Shown in pieces: positions 12,071-25,010 of a stretch of DNA of 64,000 nt. The notes beneath the pieces were generated by a model. It ran no database searches. It had not been told where the DNA came from and saw only the letters and a program-made list of their open reading frames with translations. This DNA comes from Trema orientale (lineage: Eukaryota; Streptophyta; Magnoliopsida; Rosales; Cannabaceae). Location: assembly GCA_002914845.1 (NCBI GenBank), contig JXTC01000642.1, positions 75,800-139,799 of the forward strand, written 5' to 3'. Both the position numbers and the translations under genes were made by a program. Numbering within the stretch: position 1 is the first letter of the stretch; every line of letters begins with the position of its first letter.

Positions 12071-14730
12071 GTCCCATAGATGTTGGCAATGTTTTTGCAT
12101 TGTTGAACCATTAGATTTGAGTTTCTTGAGTAGTGTAGTTGCTTAATTGATTAATTGAATTCATAAGTAAAAGCAATTCTAAGGACGGTAAAATCGATTA
12201 AAATCAAACCAACATAAGTTTCTTTATTCTAGGCTTTGATTAGAAATTAACCTTAAAATTACGAACCTTGTTACAGGCCAGAGAGCATTACATGAGCATT
12301 TTTCTTAGCAATAAGCATATACGTACCACAGCTGATATTAATGACCAGTTAAGTTTAAATGTAAGTTCACTTGAACGAACTAGTATTACTGGTATTTGCG
12401 CAAGAATACAACGATGAAACAATGAACCACAGCATTTACTCTCTTGATTTAGGATCCAGTGGAGAATATTATTCACAAAATTTAGAAACTCACACTTATT
12501 GAGAAGGAAAGCATCTATTCACAGATGAGCACCGAAAAAAGGGTTACACTCTCCAAAATTAATTTGTTTTGTACACCAAAAGAGTTCTATATGCCTTTAC
12601 ATCATTCAGAAATTAAAAAAATACGAAAGGATCAGGTGAAGGAACCTGTTTTTTGAGGATCAATTCGTAATAATGAAAAGTTATTTAAAGTGCTAAACTT
12701 TCAGCTTAAAAGCGATTACCAAAAGAGAAGCTGAAAGAGTTCCATATATTTATAGCAAAAAAGTGAAAAGAAAAAGAAGGGGAACAGAATCTTGATATTT
12801 TATGCACTTAGTGATATTAGAATGTGTACTTGAAGGAATCAAGTGGTGCTCATCATGATGAACTGTAAAGGATTATGAATCATCTCGAGCAAAGTACCAT
12901 AGACATATATATGGTCCTCCGATATAGCTAGCTAATAATCACATCACAAAGTTGTCCAATATTGTCTAAGTTCATCATATACGATCATTTAATTTTGAGG
13001 CTAAACCTTAAAATCAATGAACACAACAGAGTAATCCCTGCAGCCCTCGCTACAACTGCACGTTGTTTTTAAAAGTAGTAACTATATGAGAAGGTAAATG
13101 CAAAAAGAAGTCGAAGAAGTGGCACGGAAAAGCGTCTTGAAAAAAAAAGAAAAAAAAAAAGCCAGGAAATGAAACTTATATTGTTTTTGGGAGAGAGAGT
13201 AAATATAGCTATAGCTATAGCTATACTCCTATATCTTCTCATGCCTAGAAAAATTGTGTCCAAAATGGAAGTCCTAGCAAGGTAGTATCTGTCTGTGGTT
13301 AATGTCATGACAGAGAATATCTCTGGGCAAACTCTGATCAGGAGCACAAACATTATACTACTTCTATTAGAATCCAAAGAAACTAAACAAATATAATTAA
13401 ACAATAAGGATCAGAAATCACAAGCCAGGGAAAATGTTGTTTGCAGTGATCAAAAGATCAAGTATACTACTATATATAGCTAGGGTTTTAAGGAGAGGAG
13501 CATCCATTTCAGAATCAATAAGACAAAAACTGTTCTATTTTTCGGTTCATGTAAACAAATATTATTATTGATAAATGAAATATGTATATAATAATTATAT
13601 ATTTACCTACCACCTTTTGTTTCTCATCACAGTCAGTCGCTGATTCACTCTTTCCCCATCCTTTGCTTCTCTGGTGCCGATGAGAGAGACTTTAACGCTT
13701 GGTTGGAGTTCTGGCTGTGTTACCTCGAAAAGGAGCTTTTTACGGAGCAGCGCACGTGTGACCCAATTCCCAATGCAGGCAGCAGCACCCTACCTATCTA
13801 CCACTCTCCTCGTATTATAATAATCAACCCTAATCTTACCCCTTTATTACCCCATAATTTCCTCTATAACCTCATGATTCTATCTTTATAGACTAAAAAC
13901 TACATAGACATATATATAGTACATACTATTTCAATAAGATCAACTAAATTAGGAGATATATGGATGCCATGATCATATGATCAAATCTAGTTAACTTAAA
14001 GTTATTGAGACTCAAATTGATGACATAAATGGTACAAAAAATTTAAAATAGGAATGCAATTAACATTCGAATTAAATTAACTAATAAAAATAATTAATTT
14101 GTATAATTTTATGGGAGTTTGGGACCTCTCTAGAGAATCAGAAACTAGCAGTTTCTGTTTTCTTTTCCTGCAAAAAAGTGAATGAGTGATATTATATATA
14201 TTATAAGACAAGTTAGCAGAATAATAGTACAACTGCACCCCTGAAATTTTTGAATAGAGGGTCTGGGAGCCATCTTTTGCTGCAATCTTAGCTTAGCCTA
14301 TCTATGTAGCTACTTCAGCTTAAAGCTGCCGTCACTTGGGACCGCCCGAAATTGAGTGACTATTCCGACAATTAATATATATAAATATATATATATATAT
14401 CAAATCCACCAAAATTAAATAAACTAAAATAAAACAAATAAAATTCAGAAAAATTTGTACATTCTTCTTCAATCAAAAGACCGAGGATGAATACCGTCAT
14501 TAACATCTCCAATAAATTAAACATTAAAAAGAAACTTGTAAGAAGAATAATTAAAAGAAAAAAAAAACCTGACAGATTAAAATGAAAAGTTGAAACAAAG
14601 AGAGATCATCAGGACGCGCATATAGAGAGAGAGAGAGAAAGAGGGAGAGATCAAATTAACTGATGAGAACATGAGATGATATTGATGGTTTTTTTTTTTT
14701 TTTTTGATATAAGAAAAGAAGATGAGAAGA
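12071..14730. other. Intergenic spacer downstream of the AHL gene
   Basis: No gene supported. It contains a short (TAGCTA)n run at about 13206-13225, an (AT)n run near 14380-14400 and a T-run just after the AHL stop. The open frames at 13069-13404 and 13703-13891 are low-complexity and show no domain. The last several hundred bases before 14731 probably include the AHL 3' UTR. Confidence 0.35.
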
Positions 14731-15687
14731 TTAGTAAGGAGGTCTAGGTGTGCCCCAGTAGGCCTGGTCCGAAGTCAGTTGGCATGAATTCAACAGATTC
14801 TGAGGCACGTTATTATGGAATAGAGACGTGTTCGGATCCTGCAACAGCTGCTGAGGCTGAGACTGAGACTGTTGCTGCTGTCCTCCTCCTCCGACCATTC
14901 CCGGGGAGTCCAAACCTCCTCCGCTCCCGGGAATCGAGACCTGCCCTTCTTCCTCCTCGAGCGGAAGCCTCTCGTACGCGGCATTACCGAACGAAGCCGC
15001 CATGATAACCACCGGACCCGAAGCCATGAGTGGGCCCACCACGCTTCCTCCCACCACCTGGCCTTGTCCTCCGGCCAAGTATATGGTCAGCCCAGACGCA
15101 GCCGGAGGAGCCGGCGGAGGGAGGAAGGACCCCGAGAGGGACAGAATCTCGAATCTACCGTGCAAGGTGACGACGGCGCCCGGCGAGGCCGGCTGCCTCA
15201 GGGTGACATTGGTGACGGTTCCGCTGCCGCTGAGGATGCAAATCCCCCGCTGGCGGCGGCGGGCGAAGGCGGACATGCTGTCCATGATGTCGCAGCCGTT
15301 GGCGATCTCCATGACGTGGGAGCGGAGGGCGTTGGCGCTGTCCCGGGTTATGATGATGGGCGGCTTCGGCTTGTTCTTCGACCCCGCGGGCCGTCCCCGG
15401 GGTCTTCTCGTGATCTCCGAGTCGCCGCCACCGGATGAGCCTAGGTCTTTCCCGTCAATGGCGGCGTTGTTGGGGGTGGTGGGGTTGTTGATCTCGTCGC
15501 GGTCGCGTTTTAGGCCTCCGCGGCTTAAGCCGCCTCCGCCGGAACTGTTTTGTTCGTCTTCGGAATTTTGTTGTTGTTGGTGTTGATGGTGTTGGAATTG
15601 GTGGTGAGGGTGATGGAGATGGAGATCTCTTGGGGAGAGGAAAGGAGGTGGGAGAGAACGGCCGTGAGCAGCAGCAATTGGATCCAT
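14731..15687 (-). CDS. AHL24: AT-hook motif nuclear-localized protein (clade A, AHL22/AHL24-like)
   Basis: Intronless, 318 aa. The N-terminus is His/Gln- and Gly-rich (residues 20-60). A single AT-hook, [17 protein letters not shown], lies at 94-110, followed by the PPC/DUF296 domain at about 111-240 with the conserved core [10 protein letters not shown] (177-186) and [15 protein letters not shown]. The tail is Gln-rich and ends YWGTPRPPY. One AT-hook with an intronless gene is the clade-A pattern. Known role: these proteins bind the minor groove of AT-rich DNA, form trimers through the PPC domain and act with other nuclear factors to repress growth or flowering genes. From memory of Arabidopsis sequences, AHL24 and AHL22 are the closest. 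The gene is GC-rich against an AT-rich background, which opens long spurious frames on the other strand. Confidence 0.95.
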   Translation of the reverse strand: MDPIAAAHGRSLPPPFLSPRDLHLHHPHHQFQHHQHQQQQNSEDEQNSSGGGGLSRGGLKRDRDEINNPTTPNNAAIDGKDLGSSGGGDSEITRRPRGRPAGSKNKPKPPIIITRDSANALRSHVMEIANGCDIMDSMSAFARRRQRGICILSGSGTVTNVTLRQPASPGAVVTLHGRFEILSLSGSFLPPPAPPAASGLTIYLAGGQGQVVGGSVVGPLMASGPVVIMAASFGNAAYERLPLEEEEGQVSIPGSGGGLDSPGMVGGGGQQQQSQSQPQQLLQDPNTSLFHNNVPQNLLNSCQLTSDQAYWGTPRPPY

Positions 15688-17740
15688 TTTTTTTTTTCTT
15701 TTCCAAATTCAGCTAACTCAAGTAGTATAGCTCAAACCCAATTAGTAGATAATTGAAAGAGAGCTAAGAGAGAAAGTTAGTACTAGAGAGAGATTTTGGG
15801 GTGGAGTGTGATTAGCTCAATTAGCTATTTTCTTGATCTTTTGGGGTGGTGTGATTAATCAAATAATGGTATAATATTACACTAACCTTGACCAAAAGAA
15901 AAAGGAAAATTAAAAAAAAAAAGAGGAGGGGGGCAAAGGGGCTTTTTTTTCAGCAAACCCACCAAATTTTCAGCTGAAAGAGCTGATAAATCGCCATCTT
16001 TTTGATCCCATCTGGAGCAGCTTCTAAACAAAGCTCGTGTGATGAGTTTTATGATCTTTCTGCAGAGATTTCTTTTCCAGGTTTTATCTTTCTCTCTCTC
16101 TATTTTCTCTCTCACCAACTAGGATTCATATGAAGCTTAAGTTTGGGTTTTGGTTAAGGGTGGGTCAGGGAGAATTAGAAACGAAAGAAGTGGAAAAAAG
16201 AGAGTAGTAGAAAGAAATATATGAATGGATTGGGTACAAGGGGGTTTTGAAGCTGTCCTCCTAGTGCTTTTTTTTTCTTTTTTTTTTTTTTTCTTTTGTT
16301 GTTGTGTGTGGGTTAAGGGGCTTTTTTTTTTTTTTTTTTTGGGGGAGAAGTGGTAGGAGGGGGGGGGTGGTTTTGGGTTAGGGTTAGGGCTAAGGAAAGG
16401 GATGGGTGTTGGGGTCGGTTTTGGGTAGACAGCGGGGCCAGGGGGGGTGTGTGGACCCCACCCCCTTCCCCTTTCTCTCTCCTTGTCTCTCCCTCCCTTG
16501 AGGGTCCCAACACCCCATGTTCTCTCTCTCTCTCTCTCTCTCTCTCTTCTTGTGTGTCTATAGGATTAAAAGCCTGCATATAAGATCATCTTGTCCGTTC
16601 TCATACTGAAACATCACTTTCTCTATCTTCTCCTAAATTCTTCCTCTTCACTAGCTACTCATCAATGTTGCTACATGTTATGTTACGTTTGATCATCTTA
16701 AACAAATTTAGTACTTTATAGTTGCTAAAGAGAACTTTCTGTACTAGATATAAAAGATCGAGAAAAAAACTAACCAAAATATTAAGTCTTTCTGGGTTTG
16801 TCTTGTTTCAATATTAATGTTCATTTAAGCCATGAAACAGAAGTAGCTAGGCTTATAGCTAGATATATATGATATATCTCTGCCAAGCAGTTGTACTGAA
16901 TTATTGGATATATCATTTCTGTAACTCCCGCGCATTTAATTCCAATATTTCAAGCAGAGATGTTATTAATTAACTTGTTATGAGCTCTTTAATTTTGCCA
17001 CACTCTTTATGTATAAAAATATTAGTTGGACCCAGAAAAAAAAAAAAAAAAAAACAACACTGTCACACTTCTTCTCATTAACATATTACCAAACTCTGAC
17101 GACTCATGCAGAAGTGAACAAAATGAAAACGTAAAAACATATTTATATTTACAGTCAAAATAAAATGTTTATTATTATCAGCATCTCTGGTAAAATTACT
17201 AATGAATAATGATGATTATAAAAAAGCTTAACGCTTATGTTTAATTTGAACTCATCATGTGTTTTCATCAGTTAATTTGTTTACCAAAATTTTCATTGAC
17301 TAAGAAAATTACTATAAAACCCAGAAAAGCCGAAGCGTTTCTAACATGTTATGTACTATTGGTGTGCAAAAATGTTATCATAGTGGTTACAAAACAGACG
17401 AGCGTGCGTTACTGCCTCCAGTGCCAGCACCTTAACATATTCTCTCGATTTCAGAAGTGGGCATTTCGTAGTTTAGCGCCATTTGCGGGGTACTTTCGGA
17501 TAGTTTGAAAAAAATAAAAAAGAGAAGGTGGGCCCAGAGAGGAAAGCATCAAGTGGGGCCCAGCCGAACAATTCGGGTCAAGAGAGTCAGGGCGTGTCTT
17601 AAGGGCGACTCTCGTTTTAAGGGGTTTTTCTTATCTTTTTTTTTTTTTTTTTATGGTTTTTGAAGTTTGTTGGGCCCCACAAGTGCTGTTAGATAGACGT
17701 GGCTCTTCCCCGCTCCTTCCTTGTTTTTCCACGCTCTAAT
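15688..17740. other. AHL 5' region and upstream spacer
   Basis: It holds the probable 5' UTR and promoter of the AHL gene: T/A runs, CT microsatellites (about 16089-16112 and 16522-16546), long T-runs (16268-16340) and a very G-rich stretch (16340-16450) with two TTAGGG units. Beyond 16600 it is AT-rich with no gene seen. Confidence 0.5.
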
Positions 17741-17754
17741 ATGGCATTGTTCTG

Positions 17755-17913
17755 GCCAACTGGGGTTAGCTCAGTTGGTCCAAGATTTGAGGGTTGTGTG
17801 TGTGTGTTTGGGGGGTCAGGGGTTCAAACCTTAGTAGTGTGTGTGTGTCATTTTCCTTTAATTTGTAGTAAGTAGTGGTCATTAGTTAAGCCCCACTTTT
17901 AAAAAAAAAAAAA
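17755..17913 (+). mobile_element. tRNA-derived SINE, plus orientation
   Basis: The 5' head carries an RNA polymerase III A box (ttagctcagttgg, about 17764-17777) and B box (ggttcaaacc, about 17820-17830), separated by a GT-rich stretch. The body contains tttaatttgtagtaagtag and attagttaagcccc and ends in a 13-14 base A-tail. It is bracketed by a perfect 14-bp target-site duplication, atggcattgttctg, at 17741-17754 and 17914-17927. The perfect duplication suggests a fairly young insertion. It is not a functional tRNA, because there is no acceptor stem or matching arms. Confidence 0.9.
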
Positions 17914-17990
17914 ATGGCATTGTTCTGAAAAATGTTGATTTAGCATGTCAAACAAATATAGAGTGAAGGAAAACACTCGTTAATTTATAT

Positions 17991-18181
17991 ATATATTTTT
18001 AAGTGTAGCTTAACTAATAATTTTAATTTATTACAAATTAAAGAAAAATATCTACTATTATTCGATCTTTATTCTACTCCATTAGGAATCATAAATTTTT
18101 ACACTTACTTTCGGTGTGACTCGAACTTAGCACCGAGACTCTAAATAGTTGGTACTCTTACCACTTGAGCCAACTCATTTA
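17991..18181 (-). mobile_element. tRNA-derived SINE of the same family, minus orientation
   Basis: Read on the minus strand it has an A box (tgagttggctcaagtgg) and a B box-like gttcgagtcac, then a body (ctttaatttgtaataaatt and attagttaagctaca) that matches the SINE just upstream. It ends in a short A-rich tail. An 11-bp duplication, ttaatttatat, flanks it at 17980-17990 and 18182-18192. More diverged than its neighbour, so probably older. Confidence 0.8.
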
Positions 18182-18192
18182 TTAATTTATAT

Positions 18193-18723
18193 CATTATGT
18201 GTTAATTAATCACCAATTCGAGACTAATGGAGATTAATTTATTTTTTCATTTTTTATTTTTTTTGTTGAGGTGATCAGGTTAAATACCGTCTGCTACTGG
18301 TGAATGTAATTAAGTTAATTAGATTTCATTTGATAATTTGTGTATTTGTTAATTTATAGATAAGGGTAATTTGTAAATACGTCCATTTTAATAATTTGAG
18401 GTAAGAAGCGGACGTTCGATTTGGTGTTTCCTAACACAGATACTCTCTTTCAAATCTATAATGTAAGATTTTAAAATTATCCAACTTCTATACATATTCT
18501 CTCTCTCCGTCTTTTTTTTTTTTTTTTTTTTAGCAATGCGTTCCTTCGTATTGATAAAGTGATAAATTCGATAACTTAGGTCAAGGTTCTTAATTTAGTT
18601 AAAAATCCATTGAATTTAATTTGATGGCAATTGAATGAGATCCGATTAGAAATTGTTCTAAATAAGTAGCTAGCTTACACTCATGTTTATTTTATATATA
18701 ATAAAAAATTGCATATAAATATA
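18193..18723. other. Intergenic, AT-rich
   Basis: No gene seen. It contains a T-run at about 18512-18532. Confidence 0.3.
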
Positions 18724-18966
18724 GGGCATCAATCCAGTAGGTATTTTTTTTAATCTATATCTAGAAGTATTATTTTACTTAATTAAAAGTTATCACGCAC
18801 GTTTTTTTCCTGATAAAAGATAAAGAGAAAAATATTAAATAATGTGTAATTATTGTTATTTTTTTTCTAACTACTAAAATTATGATAGCCGTCATTAGAT
18901 AATGATACAATGGCTAAAAAAAATATCTATTAGGTAAAAAAAAAAATACATATTAGATTAGTAACC
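18724..18966. mobile_element. MITE family B, copy 1
   Basis: It starts gggcatcaatccagtaggta followed by T-run and aatctat. It ends with a run ...tctattaggtaaaa, then attagtaacc, the inverted counterpart. It matches copies at 24.4, 43.5 and 44.8 kb. Length about 243 bp. The flanking TA repeats prevent a clear target duplication. Confidence 0.65.
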
Positions 18967-19236
18967 TATATATGTGTGTGTGGGTATTTAAAGACTCAAG
19001 AAAAAAAATTCCCGCATAAAAAGAAACGAGTCAAGAATGAAAAGGCTATTTTTCATAATTATTTGGAGTTTCATCAAACTATTTATGGCTATGATATTGC
19101 AAGTTTGACCTGGTGTTGAAACTTAAAAGTTAACTTCTCTTTTCCTACTCTTTTAAAAAGACTACCATGGAAGTAAAATGATTGGCATGATCATCTTCTC
19201 TCCACCTTACGCACAAACCCCACGTATCACGACCTC

Positions 19237-19290
19237 AAAAAAAAAAAAAAAAAAAAAAAAAACCCCCCCTAACCCCCCCCCCCCCCCCAA
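19237..19290. repeat. Poly-A followed by poly-C tract
   Basis: About 26 A then C-runs of 7 and about 16 with short interruptions. The opposite strand is G-rich enough to form a G-quadruplex. Confidence 0.9.
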
Positions 19291-20665
19291 CCCTCCTTTT
19301 TTTCCTTTTTCCCTTGAATTTGTTTGATAGGCTTTCAAGATACAAATATGCGTTAATTAATATTATTTTCGCTGGTAGCAAATATTAGAAAGGTAATTAT
19401 TTCTAATAATTAGACGACAAAACCCTTCTTAAGTTGACTTCACCAAATTCATAGAAGAGACATTTTGGATAAGTACTTTCTCATATGAGATTTTTTCAAG
19501 AAAAAAATATGCCAAAGAGATAACAACAGCGCACTCCCACATTATACCCTATGTCTTATTATCCGCAAAGAGTACCTTTTTCATTAATTAAGCAAAGAAA
19601 ATACAGATCACTTTATAAATTATTTCAATTAGAGGTGACAGTATTAAAAATATTTTAGAAATATAATATACGAATTTCTGAAGTAAATTTATGAAAGTAT
19701 ATTTTAAGTTTACATTCTTCAATACATTAATTAAAGATTCTCAAATAAAGCAATAATTTAAAAAAGGACAAACTTCGTGCTTGTATTAATATTGTGCTAG
19801 TAAATCTATAAGATAATCTACTAAACCCTTCTTTTTTCCCTTTTTGAAGTGAATTAGTTAAATCGAGGAATAAATAATTTGATAGAGGGTGATCGATTTG
19901 CAGTGGAGTTTGAATGGTCATAACCATGGAAACAAGAATTTATAGCTCCAGATCGTCAGACAGCGTTGGATTTTTTTGTCCGCATGCATGCTTAAGATGC
20001 TCTCACGTAATGCATCCCCCAGCTCACGTGCACGTGCTCCCACTCCTTGCACGTGATGACGTAATTTCTCTCACTCCCTCTTTGCTTCCTATTCAAGTAC
20101 CACTACTGGTCACTTCCCGGATTGCAAGGAAGTATCTTTGAACCAAAGCCATGATGCGTCCTGTTTCAGTTTTACTTTGTCAGATAATTACCAAGGATTT
20201 ATTTATTTATTAATGTTTTTTGTCTAGAAAAATTATGTTCTTATAGGGTAACGAAAGGAATACTCTAGCTACTAGCTAGTGAATAACCTCAAATGATATC
20301 TAGTTCATTCAAATGGTCATGTATAAATTCCACCTAATTACAAGAGGTCAAATATTCCAGACTATTTAAGGCATATATAAAAACTGCGGGAAAAAATAAA
20401 AGCCCTCTGCTTAATTATAATTTTCTTTAAATTCTATAAGATGGGAATATAATTACATGATTATTAACAAATTGTTGCAGACAACATAGCTTGATAGTAA
20501 CTCTTAATATAGCTTGAGGGCATTAACGAGGTTAACTTAAAAAAAAGAAAAATCAAAACAAAAAAACTAAACAACAAACTTAACCAACCTAGCTAGCTTC
20601 CCCATTTTCTTTGAAAACTTCATATTCCTCCTGTCTATAACTTTTCTCTCTTAATTCTATCCAAC

Positions 20666-20668
<3 letters not shown>

Positions 20669-20724
<56 letters not shown>
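20669..20724. repeat. (GA)n microsatellite
   Basis: About 28 uninterrupted GA units. Confidence 0.95.
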
Positions 20725-20728
<4 letters not shown>

Positions 20729-23700
20729 ACACTTAATCTGCCTCTCTATAGTAGGATTTCCTGCTGGTACGTAGTTTTTTTTAAAATAATAATTCTCTCG
20801 TTTTTGTGAAGGTCTTTATTGCTAAATGAATTTGTTTGTAGATGAGTTTCCTTCCACTAGACTCAATATTACCTATGTGGGTTTCGTTTATATTTTTGTT
20901 GCTTTTTTGTTAAATCTTTTGTGATTTTCTTCATATTTGAACCTTCAATATTCAAATCGGGAAGAACTTAATTACGTCATGAAATTAAGATTACTTTACG
21001 CGGAAAATTCATTATTATACCAATTCCGACTCCGGTGGTAGAGAGTAATTTGAAAAACCTAACAGAGGTTTATCTAGAGCTTTATTTGAGTCCCGTTCAT
21101 GTGTGTTTGCATGCACGTTACTCATATCTCGTATGTGTACAATTGTTTCCTCCTTAGATGTTCAATATAATTTGACAGATATTATTTTATATTATGGTTT
21201 ATCTGTAATTCGATCTTTTTATTTTTTTATTTTTTGATTGATTGTAAGCATGAGTAAATGATTTATTATTGAAAAATAGTGTTTTAAAATCTCCATCTTT
21301 TTATTTTATGTTATGATTTATTATTAAAAAATAGTGATTTATTATTAACAATATATATTAGCTTAATTTGGACAAATAAATAGATATGGGCTTATTGTGT
21401 TATACATTGGGAACTTCCATTAATTGTTAATAATCAAAAGGTTTGCAATTAATATATGAACTAATTGATACTATCACACAAGACTTCTTTAAGTAGGAAT
21501 TTTTGTTTTTTTACTTATAAATGATGAGTTTGCTATATAAATGAATATCCGCACTACTTCCTTTGCAAAAGAAAGAATGACCTACGACAGAAAAATAAAT
21601 AAATGGAATGGTACGCGGATCTTCTCTAATTTCTCTTCTTTTTCTTTATTTTTCTTTAAGTTGAAGCATAGGCTTTTAGTTATCATATATGTAATAAACA
21701 AAAGCTTTGGCAATAGGCTTTGGATATATATATATATTATATTAATATATACTATATATATATCTCTCACGTCTCAGTTCACTCAACATATAGTACGTAG
21801 TATATAGAAGAAAAGGTACAGAAAAAGTAGTCATCATCCCCGGAAGTACATGATTATATTTTTCCATAAATAACTATACAGTGAAAGTCAGCATAATTAT
21901 AGTGAAAAGCAATTAAGATATACTCGTATTAAAGCCAATTCCCCCACGTGATTTTTTATCTCTTAAAAATATATTAAATAATCGAGACATTATGATGATG
22001 ATTTTCCTTTAACACTAAGATATTAAAAACATTTTCTTTTACCTTTTTTTATTCATATTATTGCATAACTGATTGATTTTAATCTATGATCATAAAAAAG
22101 AGAAGATCAATCAATTATGAATTGTGCTAGATATTGCATCACAGTGATTTATTTATTTATTTATTTATTTTTTGTGGATCCTACGATGAGTTACATACAT
22201 AGAGCTCATAATTAGAATAGAATAGATGATTGTAAGTGGTAACTCTTAGAATATTGATATAGAGGCATTCATAAAGGTATATATTATCATCGATATGGTC
22301 TTATATATTATATGTGTCGATTTTCAACATGTTCCCGCTTAGTGGGTTGTCTAGCTAGGCAATGCATACTATTATATGAAGTAGGTTGCTGGGAATTAGA
22401 AAAGAGCAGCTAGCAGCGGAAGCTTAAAGTGATATATAGGAGTGTTTGACTGCATCGATCGATGGTGCAATGCTGGATGTAGTTTGAATGGCAAACCAGA
22501 GCGTGTGGGCGTGAATGAATGAATATAATGAAAATGAGAGAAAACTGTAAATTATACTAATTAAAAATTAGAGAGATCGAGGACATGACATAATGCACTT
22601 AATTCACAGACAGATCAGTAGTCTCTGAGTCTCAGTCAGAGAGAGAGAGCTAAGAGCACGAGTGAGTAGCTAGTGATCAAAAAATTAATTAATAAATATA
22701 TAAAGAAATAAAAAATGTGTGAGAGAGAACGGCCTTTTGCTATGTACAGAAGGCAGAAGGCAGAGGTCGAATCGAATGAAGCCTTATTGGGAGAGAGTCT
22801 CCACGTTGTCTCTCCACTCTGTCCACGCGCTGATGAATTCCATAATCCAAATTAACCCCATTCCTCTTGCTTACGTGTCTGATCACTCCTCATTCATTAC
22901 ATTACATTACATTACCCCACATCTTTCCTATTATTTTCACTTCTGCCATTCTTCCATCTGTACCATCATTACAAAGAATCATGTGAGTTTTGACCAGGGC
23001 TGAAAGGCCACAAGATGATATCAAAAACTTAATGCAGTTACGCATAATCAATTAATGCAGAATCATCTTTCACAAGTGTTGGTTTTGCATAAAAGGCATG
23101 CACAATTTATCAGGAGTTCGTGGTTGATTTGAAAGTCAAAGTCATTAACCAAATAACATATGTAAAACTTATTAATTTGATCCGTACGAAAATTTTGAAG
23201 GGATCCAGAACAAATTAAACCACATTTAGGTGGTTAGTTGTTTTGGGTATAATTATGTCTTGTAATTTTGAATCTTTATAATATTTTACTAAGTTCAAAC
23301 ATGTAACCCTCGTTTAATCTATCGCAATTGATAATCTATATTTTCATCTATATTTTTATATAGATTCCAACATAACTAAAAGTCAGATTAATTTCAACGC
23401 CTAATTTTAAATAAATAACGACCACATTGAAGTTTAAAGTTGAACAATAATAGACAAGTTGTCTTCTAAACTTAAAGCACAAAACAAATAAGTTATAATA
23501 CAATTAAACGCATAAACGAATTTCTATGTCTCAAAGCTAAAAGTACACTGTAAAACCAAAATATGTCATATTTTTTTTAGATATGTTGGTCCGTTTCACA
23601 GCTCAATAACGTTAACGAAATCGGCCAATAAAATGGGCTTTCTGAAATCTCCAAACCAACTATTTTTCAAGAAAAATCGAGAGATTTGGTCTGGTTTAAA

Positions 23701-24414
23701 TGGATTTTCGATTTCTAATGTCTTTTTTTTTGTTTTTTGTTTTTAAACTTTCTCCCACAATTTGTGATCACCTATGAGAATTACAAACTCACGTGCCTCG
23801 ATTGATTGGCCAAGCAAGAGTAATAACATGTTCTTCATTATTTCTTAGCTAGGAGTGATCATTCTTGTTTTCAAAACTTTGTTTTCTTTTGGAAGAAAAC
23901 GTAATGTTATTCAGTAATACTAATCCATTTAAATTAAATCGAAACATAGACAATACATAAGTAAATAATCATCTAAACTATTAGATAATCAACTGGACTA
24001 TTACATTCTATGACAACCATGATGAAAGAAAAAAATTGTCCGCTCCAAAAGTGTACAAAATATTTCCAGGGTATAGCTAGTTAGGATATTCAACTTGGAT
24101 TTGGGTAAGGTATATATATATATATGGTTCCCAATAATGAATCTAGATCGAATTCCTAAACTCCAACGGTCACTTACTATACATATTCACTCTATATATA
24201 TAGCTTCAGAAGGTTAATTATTATATTACTATAGATATTCAAGGATATCATTTTTATCGTATCCAGATTGGCCATTAGACTAAAGAACAAATTTCATGCT
24301 AGGATTTTAGCTAACGTACGGCAAGTATACATTTATATGTAACTTTAATTAATTCAGTCCTATTCTTTATTGTTTGTTTGTTTGTTATAGATATACGGTC
24401 AGTTATATATATAC

Positions 24415-24605
24415 GGTCAATAATTCAGTAGGTATTTTTTTTAATCTATTTATATATATTTTTTTAGTGGTTAGATTATTATTAACGATTATTATAATTT
24501 GAATAGTTAGAAAAGAAAATAAAAATAAAAATAATTTATTTAATGATTTTTTCTCTCTATCTTTTACGTCTTTAAGTAATGAATTTTGATTGAATAAAAT
24601 AATAC
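24415..24605. mobile_element. MITE family B, copy 2 (right end missing)
   Basis: The sequence from caataattcagtaggtattt to cgattattataatttgaa aligns with copies 1, 3 and 4 of the family. The right inverted end is replaced by an (AT)n run. Confidence 0.55.
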
Positions 24606-24638
24606 ATATATATATATATTAACAAGTGTAAACGATTA

Positions 24639-24822
24639 GAATAATGCTATAGGGCACTAGTGGTGCCCAACACCATAGTGATGTGTCAGTCTGTCACTGG
24701 CTAATCATAATTATAATTTAAGTGGGACTCATGTGGGACCCAGTTTATTAATTAAATCATCCAGTGACAAACAGACATGTCACTGTGGTACTGGGCACCA
24801 CTGGTGCCCCATAGCATTGCTC
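24639..24822. mobile_element. MITE family A (MULE-type, 9-bp TSD), copy 1
   Basis: 184 bp. The ends gaataatgctatagggcac and tagcattgctc are inverted repeats, and the inversion continues through cactagtggtgcccaacacc against tactgggcaccactggtgcc. Flanked by the perfect 9-bp duplication aaacgatta (24630-24638 and 24823-24831). A 9-bp duplication is the signature of Mutator-like elements. No coding capacity. Confidence 0.9.
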
Positions 24823-25010
24823 AAACGATTAACATCGGGATTAAAAAGAATGAAGTAACTGAGGCATGTCTTGTTGTACTTGTATGCATATGCATTTACA
24901 TACAAATGTTCATGTGTGGGATATATATATATATATATGTATTGTTTAATTAATATATGATTAATACTGGATATAATAAACTCTTTTTTATATTCTTAAC
25001 TTTTCTTAAT

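Larger units (their letters stand above)
18967..24414. other. Long gene-free stretch with low-complexity tracts
   Basis: About 5.4 kb without a credible coding region. It includes a poly-A/poly-C tract (19237-19290), a (GA)n microsatellite (20669-20724), (AT)n runs near 21725-21765, (ATTT)n at 22148-22168 and (ACATT)n at about 22898-22915. Open frames at 21541-21807 and 22719-23003 are AT-rich or carry microsatellites and show no domain. I looked for well-known plant miRNA sequences by eye and found none. Confidence 0.35.

Noticed and set aside
13069-13404. 111-aa minus-strand frame
   Set aside because: Made of low-complexity Ser/Phe/Ile runs including a microsatellite-derived SIAIAIAIF; no domain.
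14748-15756. Long open frames on the plus strand opposite the AHL gene
   Set aside because: They are by-products of the GC-rich AHL codons and have no domain.
16373-16391. Telomere repeat tract
   Set aside because: Only two TTAGGG units, not the plant TTTAGGG type, in a generally G-rich run.
17762-17832. Apparent tRNA gene (A box and B box)
   Set aside because: No acceptor or anticodon stems form, the middle is a GT repeat, and it has an A-tail and target duplications, so it is a SINE head.
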